A stretch of 9,538 nucleotides of DNA from an uncultured Dysgonomonas sp. (lineage in GTDB: Bacteria; Bacteroidota; Bacteroidia; Bacteroidales; Dysgonomonadaceae). Made by a program: the position numbers and the translations under genes. Under the pieces are notes generated by a model. The model had not been told where the DNA came from, ran no database searches, and saw nothing but the letters and a program-made list of their open reading frames with translations. Below, piece after piece: positions 1 through 7,955 of this stretch. The DNA lies in the NCBI GenBank assembly GCA_937995835.1, contig CALKIV010000068.1, forward strand, positions 1 through 9,538, given 5' to 3'. Numbering within the stretch: the first letter of the stretch is position 1; every line of letters starts with the position of its first letter.

Positions 1-618
1 AAAAAAACGGAAGAATTATTGATTCGTGCCGGCTATTCAATCATTTATCCAAAGAATATAAATAACCTCTGCTGTGGAATGGCTTTTAGCAGCAAAGGGT
101 TTAAGGAAGAGGGGGCTAGAAAGAGAAAGGAGTTGGAAGATGCATTGTTCGAAGTATCTAACAATGGAGAGATACCGGTGCTATTCGACATGAGTCCATG
201 CTTCTATACTTTCATTGAAGGTTTTAAACGTAAAGATATGAAAGTATATGACCCAATTGAATTTATGTATGAGCATGTGATGCCTAAATTGGAAGTGAAA
301 AACAAGAAAAAAGAGGCTGTTATATTTCCTGTTTGTTCTGTGAAAAAGATCGATATGGAAGAAAAACTTCATGAGCTTTCACTTCTTTGTGCCGAAAAGG
401 TAATCACAGTGCAAAGCAATTGTTGTGGTTTTGCCGGAGACAGAGGCTTTACTTATCCTGAACTGAATGAGCATGGACTGAGAAATATGAATGCACAACT
501 TCCTGAAAACTTCTCTGAAGGGTTTTCTACTAGCAGAACTTGTGAAATCGGTTTGTCTGAACAGTCAAAAGCGAACTTCAAGTCTATATTTTACTTAATT
601 GACGAAGTAACCAAATAG
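1..618 (+). CDS. FAD-linked oxidase / Fe-S oxidoreductase, C-terminal part (partial)
   Basis: The frame is open from base 1, so this is the 3' end of a longer gene; the TTG at 19 is just an internal Leu codon. About 205 residues are visible. Two cysteine-rich CCG motifs are seen: LCCGM (bases 67-81) and NCCGF (418-432), with further cysteines in SPC, PVCS and the terminal SRTCEIGLS. This is the cysteine-rich (CCG) domain found in GlpC, LldE, heterodisulfide reductase subunit B and the C-terminus of large FAD-linked oxidases of the D-lactate dehydrogenase/GlcD type, where the cysteines bind an iron-sulfur centre or pass electrons. The CEIGLS ending followed by a short helix fits the fused FAD-binding/4Fe-4S oxidoreductases common in Bacteroidota. 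Substrate cannot be told from this fragment; a D-2-hydroxyacid such as D-lactate is the usual guess. A separate GlpC- or LldE-like subunit is the alternative. It stops at TAG 616-618, 116 bases before the presumed tamB start. Confidence 0.8.
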   Translation, partial: KKTEELLIRAGYSIIYPKNINNLCCGMAFSSKGFKEEGARKRKELEDALFEVSNNGEIPVLFDMSPCFYTFIEGFKRKDMKVYDPIEFMYEHVMPKLEVKNKKKEAVIFPVCSVKKIDMEEKLHELSLLCAEKVITVQSNCCGFAGDRGFTYPELNEHGLRNMNAQLPENFSEGFSTSRTCEIGLSEQSKANFKSIFYLIDEVTK

Positions 619-640
619 TTTACTGAAATTTATACATAGT

Positions 641-670
641 AAATTTAACACTAAATTTTAATCTTTTTTT
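641..670 (+). terminator. AT-only hairpin with T-run after the oxidase gene
   Basis: AAATTTA (641-647) can pair with TAAATTT (652-658) around a 4-base ACAC loop, followed after five bases by seven T residues (664-670). A further AAATTTA copy at 626-632 could compete by pairing with 640-646. The placement just after the stop codon suits a terminator, but the stem has no G:C pairs and would be weak. Confidence 0.3.
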
Positions 671-697
671 AAGATAATAAGGTCCTAAAAATTCCCT

Positions 698-723
698 TTT
701 GAGCGCATTTTAAGCTATTTTTG
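698..723 (+). promoter_or_regulatory. Candidate Bacteroidota-type promoter for tamB
   Basis: TATTTTTG at 716-723, followed by T, matches the Bacteroidota -7 consensus TAnnTTTG. A TTTG at 698-701 could act as the -33 element, but the 14-base gap between the boxes is shorter than the usual spacing of roughly 19-21. Transcription would begin near 728-732, only a few bases ahead of the probable tamB reading-frame start. The element lies in the only gap in front of the tamB gene cluster, which supports it. Confidence 0.35.
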
Positions 724-734
724 TCTGATTAAAT

Positions 735-3700
735 ATAGGCGTCATCAAAAAGTTTAAACAGATATTTCTAACCACCTTAGGTATTGTTTTAGGACTACTT
801 ACTTTAGTGTTCGGACTCTTGAATACTAAAAAAGTTCAAAACTATACACGAGATCTTATTGTCAACGAGTTAAGACAAAAGCTTGATACCGAATTGGATA
901 TTAAGCGACTTTATTTCAGACCTTTCAACACGATTAGTGTAGATAGCCTGTATGTGCTGAATAAGAACTCAGAAGAGATCTTATTGATTGATAATGTATC
1001 AGCAAGTGTTGATCTTTTTGATTTGTTGAAAAAGAAAATAGTTATTTCTTCTGCACGTATTTCAGACTTGGATGTTCACCTTTCTAAGGCTTCTGCAGAC
1101 TCTACGCTGAACATACAATTTATTATTGATGCTTTTAAATCAAAAGATAATAAGCAAAAATCGCCTATAGAGTTTAAAATAAATGCAATCAGTATTGCGA
1201 ATGGGAGTGTTCACTATAATATTTTAGATAGAGAAACAAAGGAGAAAGGTTTTGATCCTAACCATATTTCTATCCGAGATTGGAATGCCAAACTTGCTCT
1301 TAAATCACTGAAAAATGACTCTTTAAATATTCAAATAAAGAAGTTCGATTTCAAAGAAAAAAGTGGTTTTGAAGTCACAGACCTTGTTGCCCGTCTTACA
1401 ACCAAGGATAATAAGGTTTGGGTAAAAGGCTTTGAGTTGATTTTACCTAAATCGAAGATCGAATTTGGTAAACTAGAATTAGAGTTGGCTGAAAAGCGAA
1501 CCGACTCTCTGAAAATATATCAAGATGATGTCAAGTTAGACTTTATCTTGAAGGAATCTTATATCTCGCCCAACGATATTGTCGCTTTTGTGCCTCAGCT
1601 AGAAGGCTTTGAAGATAGAGTGCTTGTTGGGGCTAAAATATCAGGTACGGAACATAGTCTTCAGCTGAATAATTTAACATTGGCTTTTGGTAAAACTCTA
1701 AAGCTAAAAGCTAATGCTGAAATAATTGATTGGCAAGAAGGTAAAGATACTTATTTATTAGCAAGTATAGATGAACTGACAACTTCAGGAAATGATGTGG
1801 AAAATTTGGCGAATGGACTTTCCAGTAAGCCGGTCTCGATTCCCAAGGGAGTAGTCAATCAGCAGAAGATCTCGTTTCAAGGAGATGTGTCTGGATATTT
1901 AGACCAATTGAAAGCATTTGGAGCGCTAGATACAGATGACGGAATTGTTAGAACAGATATGCTATTTGGGTTTAATAAAAAAGAAAAAGTATTTTCTCAC
2001 GCTAAAGGAAAGATATATACCACTCATTTTAATTTGGGGCATTTTTTAGCGAATGATAATTTAGGTGATATTTCTTTTAGTCTCGCTTTAGATTTCAATA
2101 AGCCTTTATATAAGGACTTTAAAGGAGAAGTAAAAGGAACAGTCAAAGATTTTGATTTTAAAGGATATCGTTACGAAGATATTTCTTTAGATGTCCTTTA
2201 TGCTCAAAAGAAGGTAGATGGTAATCTACTTATTGATGATGAAAATGGATTTCTGAAACTGGATGGATTGTTGGATCTGACAGATCAAAAGTATCCAGTG
2301 TTGAATCTGACAGCTAAAGTAGAAAATGTGCAACTAGATAAATTGAATCTAGCACAAAAGATGGAAGGCTCTTACCTATCTTTAAATGTCAATGCAGATT
2401 TCATTGGTTCCACAGTGGACAATGTACAGGGTTATATTTCAATTGATTCATTAGAGTTTTACAAGCAACGTGAAGAGTTTAAACTTAATAAATTTTTAGT
2501 TGAGGCTTCTGGTTTGTTTGAAAATAAGGATCGAAAAATTGAAATTACTTCAGACTTGCTTAATGGCTATGTTATGGGTGAGAGCAAATTTATGACTCTG
2601 CCTAAAAATTTTCAAAAAACTATAGCACTATATTTACCTGCTTTATTTTTAGATGATAAGCAAAAATCAAAGAAGGTAGAAAAAGACAACAATGATATAA
2701 AATTTCATTTTGATATTGCCAATACAGAGGAGCTTAGTGGGCTCTTAAATTTGCCAGTTACGATATATAAGCCAACAGTAATAGATGGTTTTTATAACAG
2801 TAATACGGACAAACTAAAAGTTGAAGTAGATGCCCCTTTGCTAAAAGCAGGAGGCATGAAGATACACTCAGCTCATGTATTAGTAAATAATAAAGGTGAA
2901 GCCATTCAGGCAACTGTGCGAGCTGATATTGAAGGGAAAAATAATGTGCTAAGCAATGTAGTGTTAGACTCTTCTGCAAAAGATGATGGTGTTCGCTCTA
3001 CAATAAGTTTAGAAAACAATAGTGAGAGAAAAGCAAAAGGAGAGTTTGCACTATTCACTAAATTTGAAAACTTAGGAAGAAAGAAAGGACTAAAAATAGA
3101 AGTAGGCATCAATGAAAGTAAACTTTTGCTAAACAATCAAAACTGGAAAATGGAAGAATCGTTAGTGACTCTTAGTCCCGATTTGATTGAAGTAGATAAT
3201 TTTAGCTTTCACACAGTTGATAAAAAGCAAGAACTGCGAATTGATGGCAAATATTCTAAACGTAATCCGTCTCATATTTTAAAAACAGAATTGAGCAAAA
3301 TAGATCTTTCATATGTATTCGAAACTTTGGCTATTGATGCTCTTAAGTTTGGAGGATATGCCTCAGGAGATGTTTATCTATCGAGTGTAGAAGAAAAGCC
3401 TTATGCCAATACCCAATTGGATGTCGAAGATTTTCAATTTAACTATACTCCACTTGGACGATTGAGTTTATTTAGTGAGCTTGATGAAAAGACCAATCAA
3501 GTGATATTGGATGGAACTGTAACAAGTAAAGAAAATAAGAAAACAAAAGTAGATGGTAGCATAGATCCTGTGAATCAGAGGTTGTCCATTCATTTTGATG
3601 CAGATAGTATCGATATTGGTTTTCTGAAAACTTATGCTGAATCTATCTTCGACAAAGTTAGTGGGCGTGGTACTGGAAAAGTTCATTTGTATGGAGACTT

Positions 3701-5273
3701 CTCGAATGTTACAGTGGAAGGAGTCGCTGATATTATAGACGGAAATATTGGTATAAAGTTCCTAAATACCGACTATACATTTTCCGATCGAGTGTATATG
3801 CGTGAAGGGTTTATCTATTTCAATGATATTACCTTTAAAGATCAGTATAATAATATAGCAGTAGGAAGTGGAAAAGTGGTGCATGATTATTTTCAAAATA
3901 TTATGTATCATATAGAACTCAATGCTGATAATTTTTTAGTCTATAATGTGCCTGAAAGTCAAAATCCTTTATTTTTTGGAAAAGTTTATGGCAGTGGAAA
4001 AGGTATTTTAGGTGGTGACGAGAATGATATAAATATCGAGATCAACATGAAGACGCAGCCAAATACTTTGGTGCGTATGAACCTGATGGGAGACGAAATT
4101 GATGAGTACTCATTTGTTACTTATAAGCAACCTGAAAAAGCTGTCGAAACTCCAGAAAAGTCAGATTTCTTAGTGCCAATAAAAGCCAGTACAGGTGCTA
4201 ATATAAATATGAATTTTTATATTGATGCTACTCCTGATGCTACGATAGAGATGGTAATGGATCCAGTAGGTGGTGACATATTGCGAGGCTCTGGTGAAGG
4301 TGCTTTGCAATTTGTATGGAGCTCAAAACTTGCTCCACAGCTCTTTGGAACATTTAACGTAAATAGAGGAAGTTATAATTTTACTTTCCAACGTATAATG
4401 GAGCGTAAGTTTAGTATAAAGGAAGGAAGTACAATCCAGTTCAGAGGCGATCCTTTTGAAGCCACTTTGGATGTAAATGCAATATATAAATTGACAGCTT
4501 CTTTGAGTGATTTAGATAGGACTTTGGTTGAGCAAAGTGGGCAAGCAAGTTTGCCAGTGCATTGTATATTAAATCTGACAGGGCCTCTTAAAAAGCCGGC
4601 TGTGGGGTTAGATATCGCTTTTCCAACAGCGAATGCTGATGTGGCACGTCAAATAAAAAGCTATATGGATACAGAAGATATGATCAATAGGCAAGTTGCT
4701 TATTTGCTTCTCTTGTCTAAATTCCATACTCCGGATATGGGAAATGTAGATCACCCTTCTTCTGATTTTGCGGTAATAGCTTCTGCTACTCTATCGAGTC
4801 AACTATCTAAAATAATCAGTCAGGTAGACAGTCGATGGCAACTGGGAACTCACATCAGAATGAGTGATGCAGAGTTTACAAGTACTGAAGTAGAACTGTT
4901 ACTATCAAGTCAACTATTGAACGACAGATTGATTATTAATGGAAACTTTGGTTATAGAGATGACCCATATGTCAATAAAGATGCTGTAATCACTGATGTG
5001 GATATAGAATATTTGCTCAACACTTCTGGTACATGGAGGGTGAAGGCATACAACCATTATAATGAAAAGTTCTACTATTTGCAGGACAAAGGTCTACAAA
5101 CGCAAGGATTAGGACTTATGTATAGAAAAGACTTTGACAAGTTGTATGAGCTATTTCCTTTTAGATCTCGTAGAAAAATGAAAAAAACAGGAACATCCAT
5201 ACACCATGTTTTTCCTGACTCTCTGAAAAATGATGATGATTTGAGTAGTTTTATTAGAATAAGAGAAAAATGA
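735..5273 (+). CDS. tamB: TamB-family translocation/assembly protein (DUF490/AsmA-like)
   Basis: This is a very large envelope protein of the TamB/AsmA-like family: an inner-membrane anchor followed by a long periplasmic beta-rich groove thought to carry phospholipids or help outer-membrane protein assembly. From residue 30 to about 1100 the protein is low in cysteine and made of beta-strand-like repeats with the usual 'VDSLYVLNKNSEEILLIDNV' style entry. The last 400 or so residues are the conserved TamB domain: GTFNVNRGSYNF, then FRGDPFEATLDVNAIY, a basic/Pro-rich LTGPLKKPAVGLDIAFP, and the terminal repeats with LLSSQLLNDRLIINGNFGYRDD. The start is unusual. The only canonical start is GTG at 807 (1488 residues), but that removes most of the membrane segment. 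The frame is open back to 729 after TGA 726-728, and encodes GVIKKFKQ followed by a hydrophobic stretch of about 20 residues, a classic signal anchor. I therefore place the start at ATA 735 (1512 residues); ATC 744 is also possible. It ends in an ATGA overlap with the next gene. Product call is firm; the start is not. Confidence 0.9.
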   Translation: MGVIKKFKQIFLTTLGIVLGLLTLVFGLLNTKKVQNYTRDLIVNELRQKLDTELDIKRLYFRPFNTISVDSLYVLNKNSEEILLIDNVSASVDLFDLLKKKIVISSARISDLDVHLSKASADSTLNIQFIIDAFKSKDNKQKSPIEFKINAISIANGSVHYNILDRETKEKGFDPNHISIRDWNAKLALKSLKNDSLNIQIKKFDFKEKSGFEVTDLVARLTTKDNKVWVKGFELILPKSKIEFGKLELELAEKRTDSLKIYQDDVKLDFILKESYISPNDIVAFVPQLEGFEDRVLVGAKISGTEHSLQLNNLTLAFGKTLKLKANAEIIDWQEGKDTYLLASIDELTTSGNDVENLANGLSSKPVSIPKGVVNQQKISFQGDVSGYLDQLKAFGALDTDDGIVRTDMLFGFNKKEKVFSHAKGKIYTTHFNLGHFLANDNLGDISFSLALDFNKPLYKDFKGEVKGTVKDFDFKGYRYEDISLDVLYAQKKVDGNLLIDDENGFLKLDGLLDLTDQKYPVLNLTAKVENVQLDKLNLAQKMEGSYLSLNVNADFIGSTVDNVQGYISIDSLEFYKQREEFKLNKFLVEASGLFENKDRKIEITSDLLNGYVMGESKFMTLPKNFQKTIALYLPALFLDDKQKSKKVEKDNNDIKFHFDIANTEELSGLLNLPVTIYKPTVIDGFYNSNTDKLKVEVDAPLLKAGGMKIHSAHVLVNNKGEAIQATVRADIEGKNNVLSNVVLDSSAKDDGVRSTISLENNSERKAKGEFALFTKFENLGRKKGLKIEVGINESKLLLNNQNWKMEESLVTLSPDLIEVDNFSFHTVDKKQELRIDGKYSKRNPSHILKTELSKIDLSYVFETLAIDALKFGGYASGDVYLSSVEEKPYANTQLDVEDFQFNYTPLGRLSLFSELDEKTNQVILDGTVTSKENKKTKVDGSIDPVNQRLSIHFDADSIDIGFLKTYAESIFDKVSGRGTGKVHLYGDFSNVTVEGVADIIDGNIGIKFLNTDYTFSDRVYMREGFIYFNDITFKDQYNNIAVGSGKVVHDYFQNIMYHIELNADNFLVYNVPESQNPLFFGKVYGSGKGILGGDENDINIEINMKTQPNTLVRMNLMGDEIDEYSFVTYKQPEKAVETPEKSDFLVPIKASTGANINMNFYIDATPDATIEMVMDPVGGDILRGSGEGALQFVWSSKLAPQLFGTFNVNRGSYNFTFQRIMERKFSIKEGSTIQFRGDPFEATLDVNAIYKLTASLSDLDRTLVEQSGQASLPVHCILNLTGPLKKPAVGLDIAFPTANADVARQIKSYMDTEDMINRQVAYLLLLSKFHTPDMGNVDHPSSDFAVIASATLSSQLSKIISQVDSRWQLGTHIRMSDAEFTSTEVELLLSSQLLNDRLIINGNFGYRDDPYVNKDAVITDVDIEYLLNTSGTWRVKAYNHYNEKFYYLQDKGLQTQGLGLMYRKDFDKLYELFPFRSRRKMKKTGTSIHHVFPDSLKNDDDLSSFIRIREK

Positions 5274-6454
5274 AATTATCTTCCGAGTTGATTTCTTTTT
5301 GCCGAATCCATGAGAAGGAGGACGTTTATGCTTTAGCTCTGCAAGCTAGTTCCTACCCGAATATAGATATGGATTTAGCCATTAGACAGATTAAAGGGCG
5401 GCAGATTGTAAAAACAAAACTTCCGTCTTGGTATGCGAATGAACGTTTACTCTACCCTATTCATTTGTCTTTGGAACAAGCTTCCTCTGAAAGTACGGCT
5501 CTTTATAAACAAGAACTTTGCTCAGAAGGTGAAGCAATGATGGATCTGACAGGAGGATTAGGAGTGGATATTTCTTTCCTCTCTAAGCTATTTCAAAAAG
5601 CGATCTATGTGGAACAACAAGAAAGCTTATCTCTTTTGGCTGAGCATAATTTCGGGGAATTAGGTTTGCATCATATAGAGGTTGTCAATGGAGAAGCTCA
5701 TCATTATTTAGAACAAATCGAGAAAGTATTTGATTTAATATATATTGATCCTGCCCGAAGAGATGGGCATGGAAAGAAGATCTTTTTTATAGAAGATTGT
5801 TCTCCCAATTTGTTGGAAATACAGGATTTATTAAGAGCGAAAGCTAAAACGGTGATGATAAAACTATCGCCTATGCTTGATATTTCGTTGGCCTTGTCAA
5901 AGCTAAAATCAGTGTCTTCAGTGCACATTGTAGGTGTGGACAATGAGGTCAAAGAGCTATTATTTATTATTGATCAAAATTATTCTGGAGAAGTTGAGTT
6001 TCACTGTGCCAATATTCGAAAGGCTAGGACAGATAAATTTGTATATTATGCAAGTGAAGAGAATAATAGTCAAATGAAATATGCTTCTCAAGTAAAGACT
6101 TATTTATATGAGCCCAACGCTTCCATCTTGAAAAGTGGAGCGTATAAGTTAGTTGCAGAACGTTTTAATCTTGAGAAGTTACACCCTAGCTCTCATTTGT
6201 ATACCTCAGATGTGCGTGTGGAAGATTTTCCGGGTAGAGCGTTTAGGGTTAAGACTGTTTCTTCTTTAAATAAAGCGGAATTGAAAAAAAAATTAGACGG
6301 CATCGATAAAATAAATATCACCATCAGAAATTTCCCAATGAGTGTAGATGCTCTACGCAAGAAGTTAAAAGTGGCAGAAGGAGGCAATGACTATCTCTTT
6401 GCCACAACTTTATCGAATAATCAGAAGATATTAGTATTTTGTGAGAAAATATGA
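5270..6454 (+). CDS. Class I SAM-dependent methyltransferase with THUMP-like C-terminus
   Basis: A 394-residue cytoplasmic protein. After an N-terminal helical region of about 85 residues comes a Rossmann methyltransferase fold: motif I MDLTGGLGVD (91-100) for SAM binding, an acidic YVEQQ (motif II), DLIYIDPARRDG (155-166) at the catalytic motif IV position, and VMIKLSPMLDI near 195-205. A central segment with EVKELLFI follows, and the last 70 residues or so (to LFATTLSNNQKILVFCEKI) resemble the THUMP-like domain of Bacteroidota proteins of the Porphyromonas gingivalis PG_1098 type. DPARR in place of the NPPY/DPPY of amino-methyltransferases is typical of this group. Substrate is unknown to me; the THUMP-like end suggests RNA, perhaps tRNA or rRNA, which is inference. 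ATG 5270 overlaps the tamB stop and the TGA stop overlaps the next start, so translation is probably coupled on both sides. An A9 run (6284-6292) is read in frame. Confidence 0.85.
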   Translation: MKLSSELISFCRIHEKEDVYALALQASSYPNIDMDLAIRQIKGRQIVKTKLPSWYANERLLYPIHLSLEQASSESTALYKQELCSEGEAMMDLTGGLGVDISFLSKLFQKAIYVEQQESLSLLAEHNFGELGLHHIEVVNGEAHHYLEQIEKVFDLIYIDPARRDGHGKKIFFIEDCSPNLLEIQDLLRAKAKTVMIKLSPMLDISLALSKLKSVSSVHIVGVDNEVKELLFIIDQNYSGEVEFHCANIRKARTDKFVYYASEENNSQMKYASQVKTYLYEPNASILKSGAYKLVAERFNLEKLHPSSHLYTSDVRVEDFPGRAFRVKTVSSLNKAELKKKLDGIDKINITIRNFPMSVDALRKKLKVAEGGNDYLFATTLSNNQKILVFCEKI

Positions 6455-7920
6455 TAAAAGATAAGAAGCAATATTTAGAGTATGGATATTATATGATACT
6501 TTTCATAGTATCATTCATATTTCTCGCCATTTTTTCTCCGGTAGCCTCCCCTTTCACAGTCGATTATTCTGCAGATAGTTCTATTTTTATGGCAATGGGG
6601 AAAATGTTTTTACATGGGAAAGTACCCTACCAAGATTTTTTTGATCATAAAGGCCCATCTTTGATTTTATTGCAGACTTTAGCTCAGTTGTTCAGTGACT
6701 ACCGTTTTGGTACTTTTATATTAGAGTTGGTCAATTTATTCCTCGTTTTACTTTTGGTGTATCATATAGGAAAGTTATTGCTAAGTAAAGAATTGGCTCT
6801 TTCTCTTTGTCTGGTTGTTATATTTTTTCTTTCTCGTTTCTTCAATAAAGGGAATACTACCGAAGAACTGAGTTTGATCCCTCTCCTATTGACTCTATAT
6901 TACACCTGTACAGTATATTTCAATAAAGGAGCTATAACCCCTAAAATAGCATTTATTATTGGGCTGTGTTTCTCTTTTCTCTTTTGGCTAAGAATTAATA
7001 ATGCTGGAGCAATAGTGGCATGTTGTATCTTCCTCTTTATATGGGTGATAATGAATAAAAATTATAAGTCGTTGAAGGATTTGCTTGTTTATTTTGGTAT
7101 TGGTCAGATTCCTTTTTCAGCTTTGTATTTACTCTATTTCGCCTATCATGGAGCAGTCTATGATATGATTTATGCTACTTTTTTGTTCAATTTTTTATAT
7201 GTGGAGGCATTATTCAATTTTTCATCTCCACATATATGGGTCAACTATCTGATAGGTTTCTGCCTATTAGCAGGCTCCATTCTTCATTATATTAAAAATA
7301 AAGATATTTCAATATTTATTTTTTCATCTGCTCTTTTCATACTGACTTTGATTACGACCAATGTTGGACCAGCCTATAATCATTATTTTATTTTGGCAAT
7401 CCCAGCACTAATATTCGGTATACTATTGATGTTAAGTCTGCTAAAGAATAGCTATCTACAACTAGGAGTGCTATTTCTTGCGAGCTTATTGACTATCAAT
7501 ACACTTTATAAAGGATATTTGCATTTAAAAGTAGTTTCTCCAAAAGAAGTGCAAGATTATGAAATGAGTCAAAATCAGATGAGCGTTCTGTTAAAAGAAA
7601 TTCCAGAGCAAGAAAAAAACAAAGTGTACTATTATGAGGTTGTAACTAGTATTTATCCATTGATGCAAATTGATGCTAATTATAAATATTTTGTGTTTCA
7701 GGAATGGCATGGAGAGATAGATCCTGATATCTATAACAATATATGTAAGATGATGGCTCAAGAGAAGCCTTTGTGGGTGGTAACTCAAACTCGAGGAGGT
7801 GGAAACGAAGATTATTTATCTTCTTTTCAGAATAAGGACTTTGTGAAGATATTAAAAAAGAATTATTATTTACACATGCAAAATGGTTCATATCTGCTCT
7901 ATAAGTTAGATGTGGAATGA
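6451..7920 (+). CDS. Polytopic membrane protein, probable GT-C type glycosyltransferase
   Basis: A 489-residue inner-membrane protein. A first membrane helix (about 13-32) is followed by an extracytoplasmic loop holding VDYSADSSIF (37-46) and VPYQDFFDHKGP (58-69). An acidic residue in this first loop plus the D-HKGP signature are features of GT-C enzymes of the ArnT/PMT/RgtA-like superfamily, which move sugars from polyprenyl-phosphate carriers onto lipids, glycans or proteins at the outer face of the inner membrane. Roughly ten more hydrophobic helices run to about residue 355, then a hydrophilic C-terminal region of about 130 residues, probably periplasmic. Donor and acceptor cannot be read from the sequence. 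ATG 6451 overlaps the methyltransferase stop (ATGA), so it is likely coupled to it. Alternatives are another polytopic envelope enzyme or a degenerate GT-C member, since overall similarity in this superfamily is low. Confidence 0.65.
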   Translation: MIKDKKQYLEYGYYMILFIVSFIFLAIFSPVASPFTVDYSADSSIFMAMGKMFLHGKVPYQDFFDHKGPSLILLQTLAQLFSDYRFGTFILELVNLFLVLLLVYHIGKLLLSKELALSLCLVVIFFLSRFFNKGNTTEELSLIPLLLTLYYTCTVYFNKGAITPKIAFIIGLCFSFLFWLRINNAGAIVACCIFLFIWVIMNKNYKSLKDLLVYFGIGQIPFSALYLLYFAYHGAVYDMIYATFLFNFLYVEALFNFSSPHIWVNYLIGFCLLAGSILHYIKNKDISIFIFSSALFILTLITTNVGPAYNHYFILAIPALIFGILLMLSLLKNSYLQLGVLFLASLLTINTLYKGYLHLKVVSPKEVQDYEMSQNQMSVLLKEIPEQEKNKVYYYEVVTSIYPLMQIDANYKYFVFQEWHGEIDPDIYNNICKMMAQEKPLWVVTQTRGGGNEDYLSSFQNKDFVKILKKNYYLHMQNGSYLLYKLDVE

Positions 7921-7955
7921 GAATATTTTGACTGTGATTAAAAATCAATATAACT

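Noticed and set aside
181..372. Reverse-strand open frame within the oxidase gene
   Set aside because: It lies opposite the conserved CCG-domain coding sequence and encodes a Phe/His-rich peptide without family features.
2758..3136. Reverse-strand open frames inside tamB (and others at 3468-3686, 5704-5952, 7676-7981)
   Set aside because: They are shadows of strongly coding + strand genes, have no recognisable motifs and show low-complexity composition.
7921..7955. Possible promoter or small hairpin (TGATT...AATCA) between the membrane protein gene and tilS
   Set aside because: Only 35 bases, no TAnnTTTG match, and a 5-bp stem with a 3-base loop is too weak to call.
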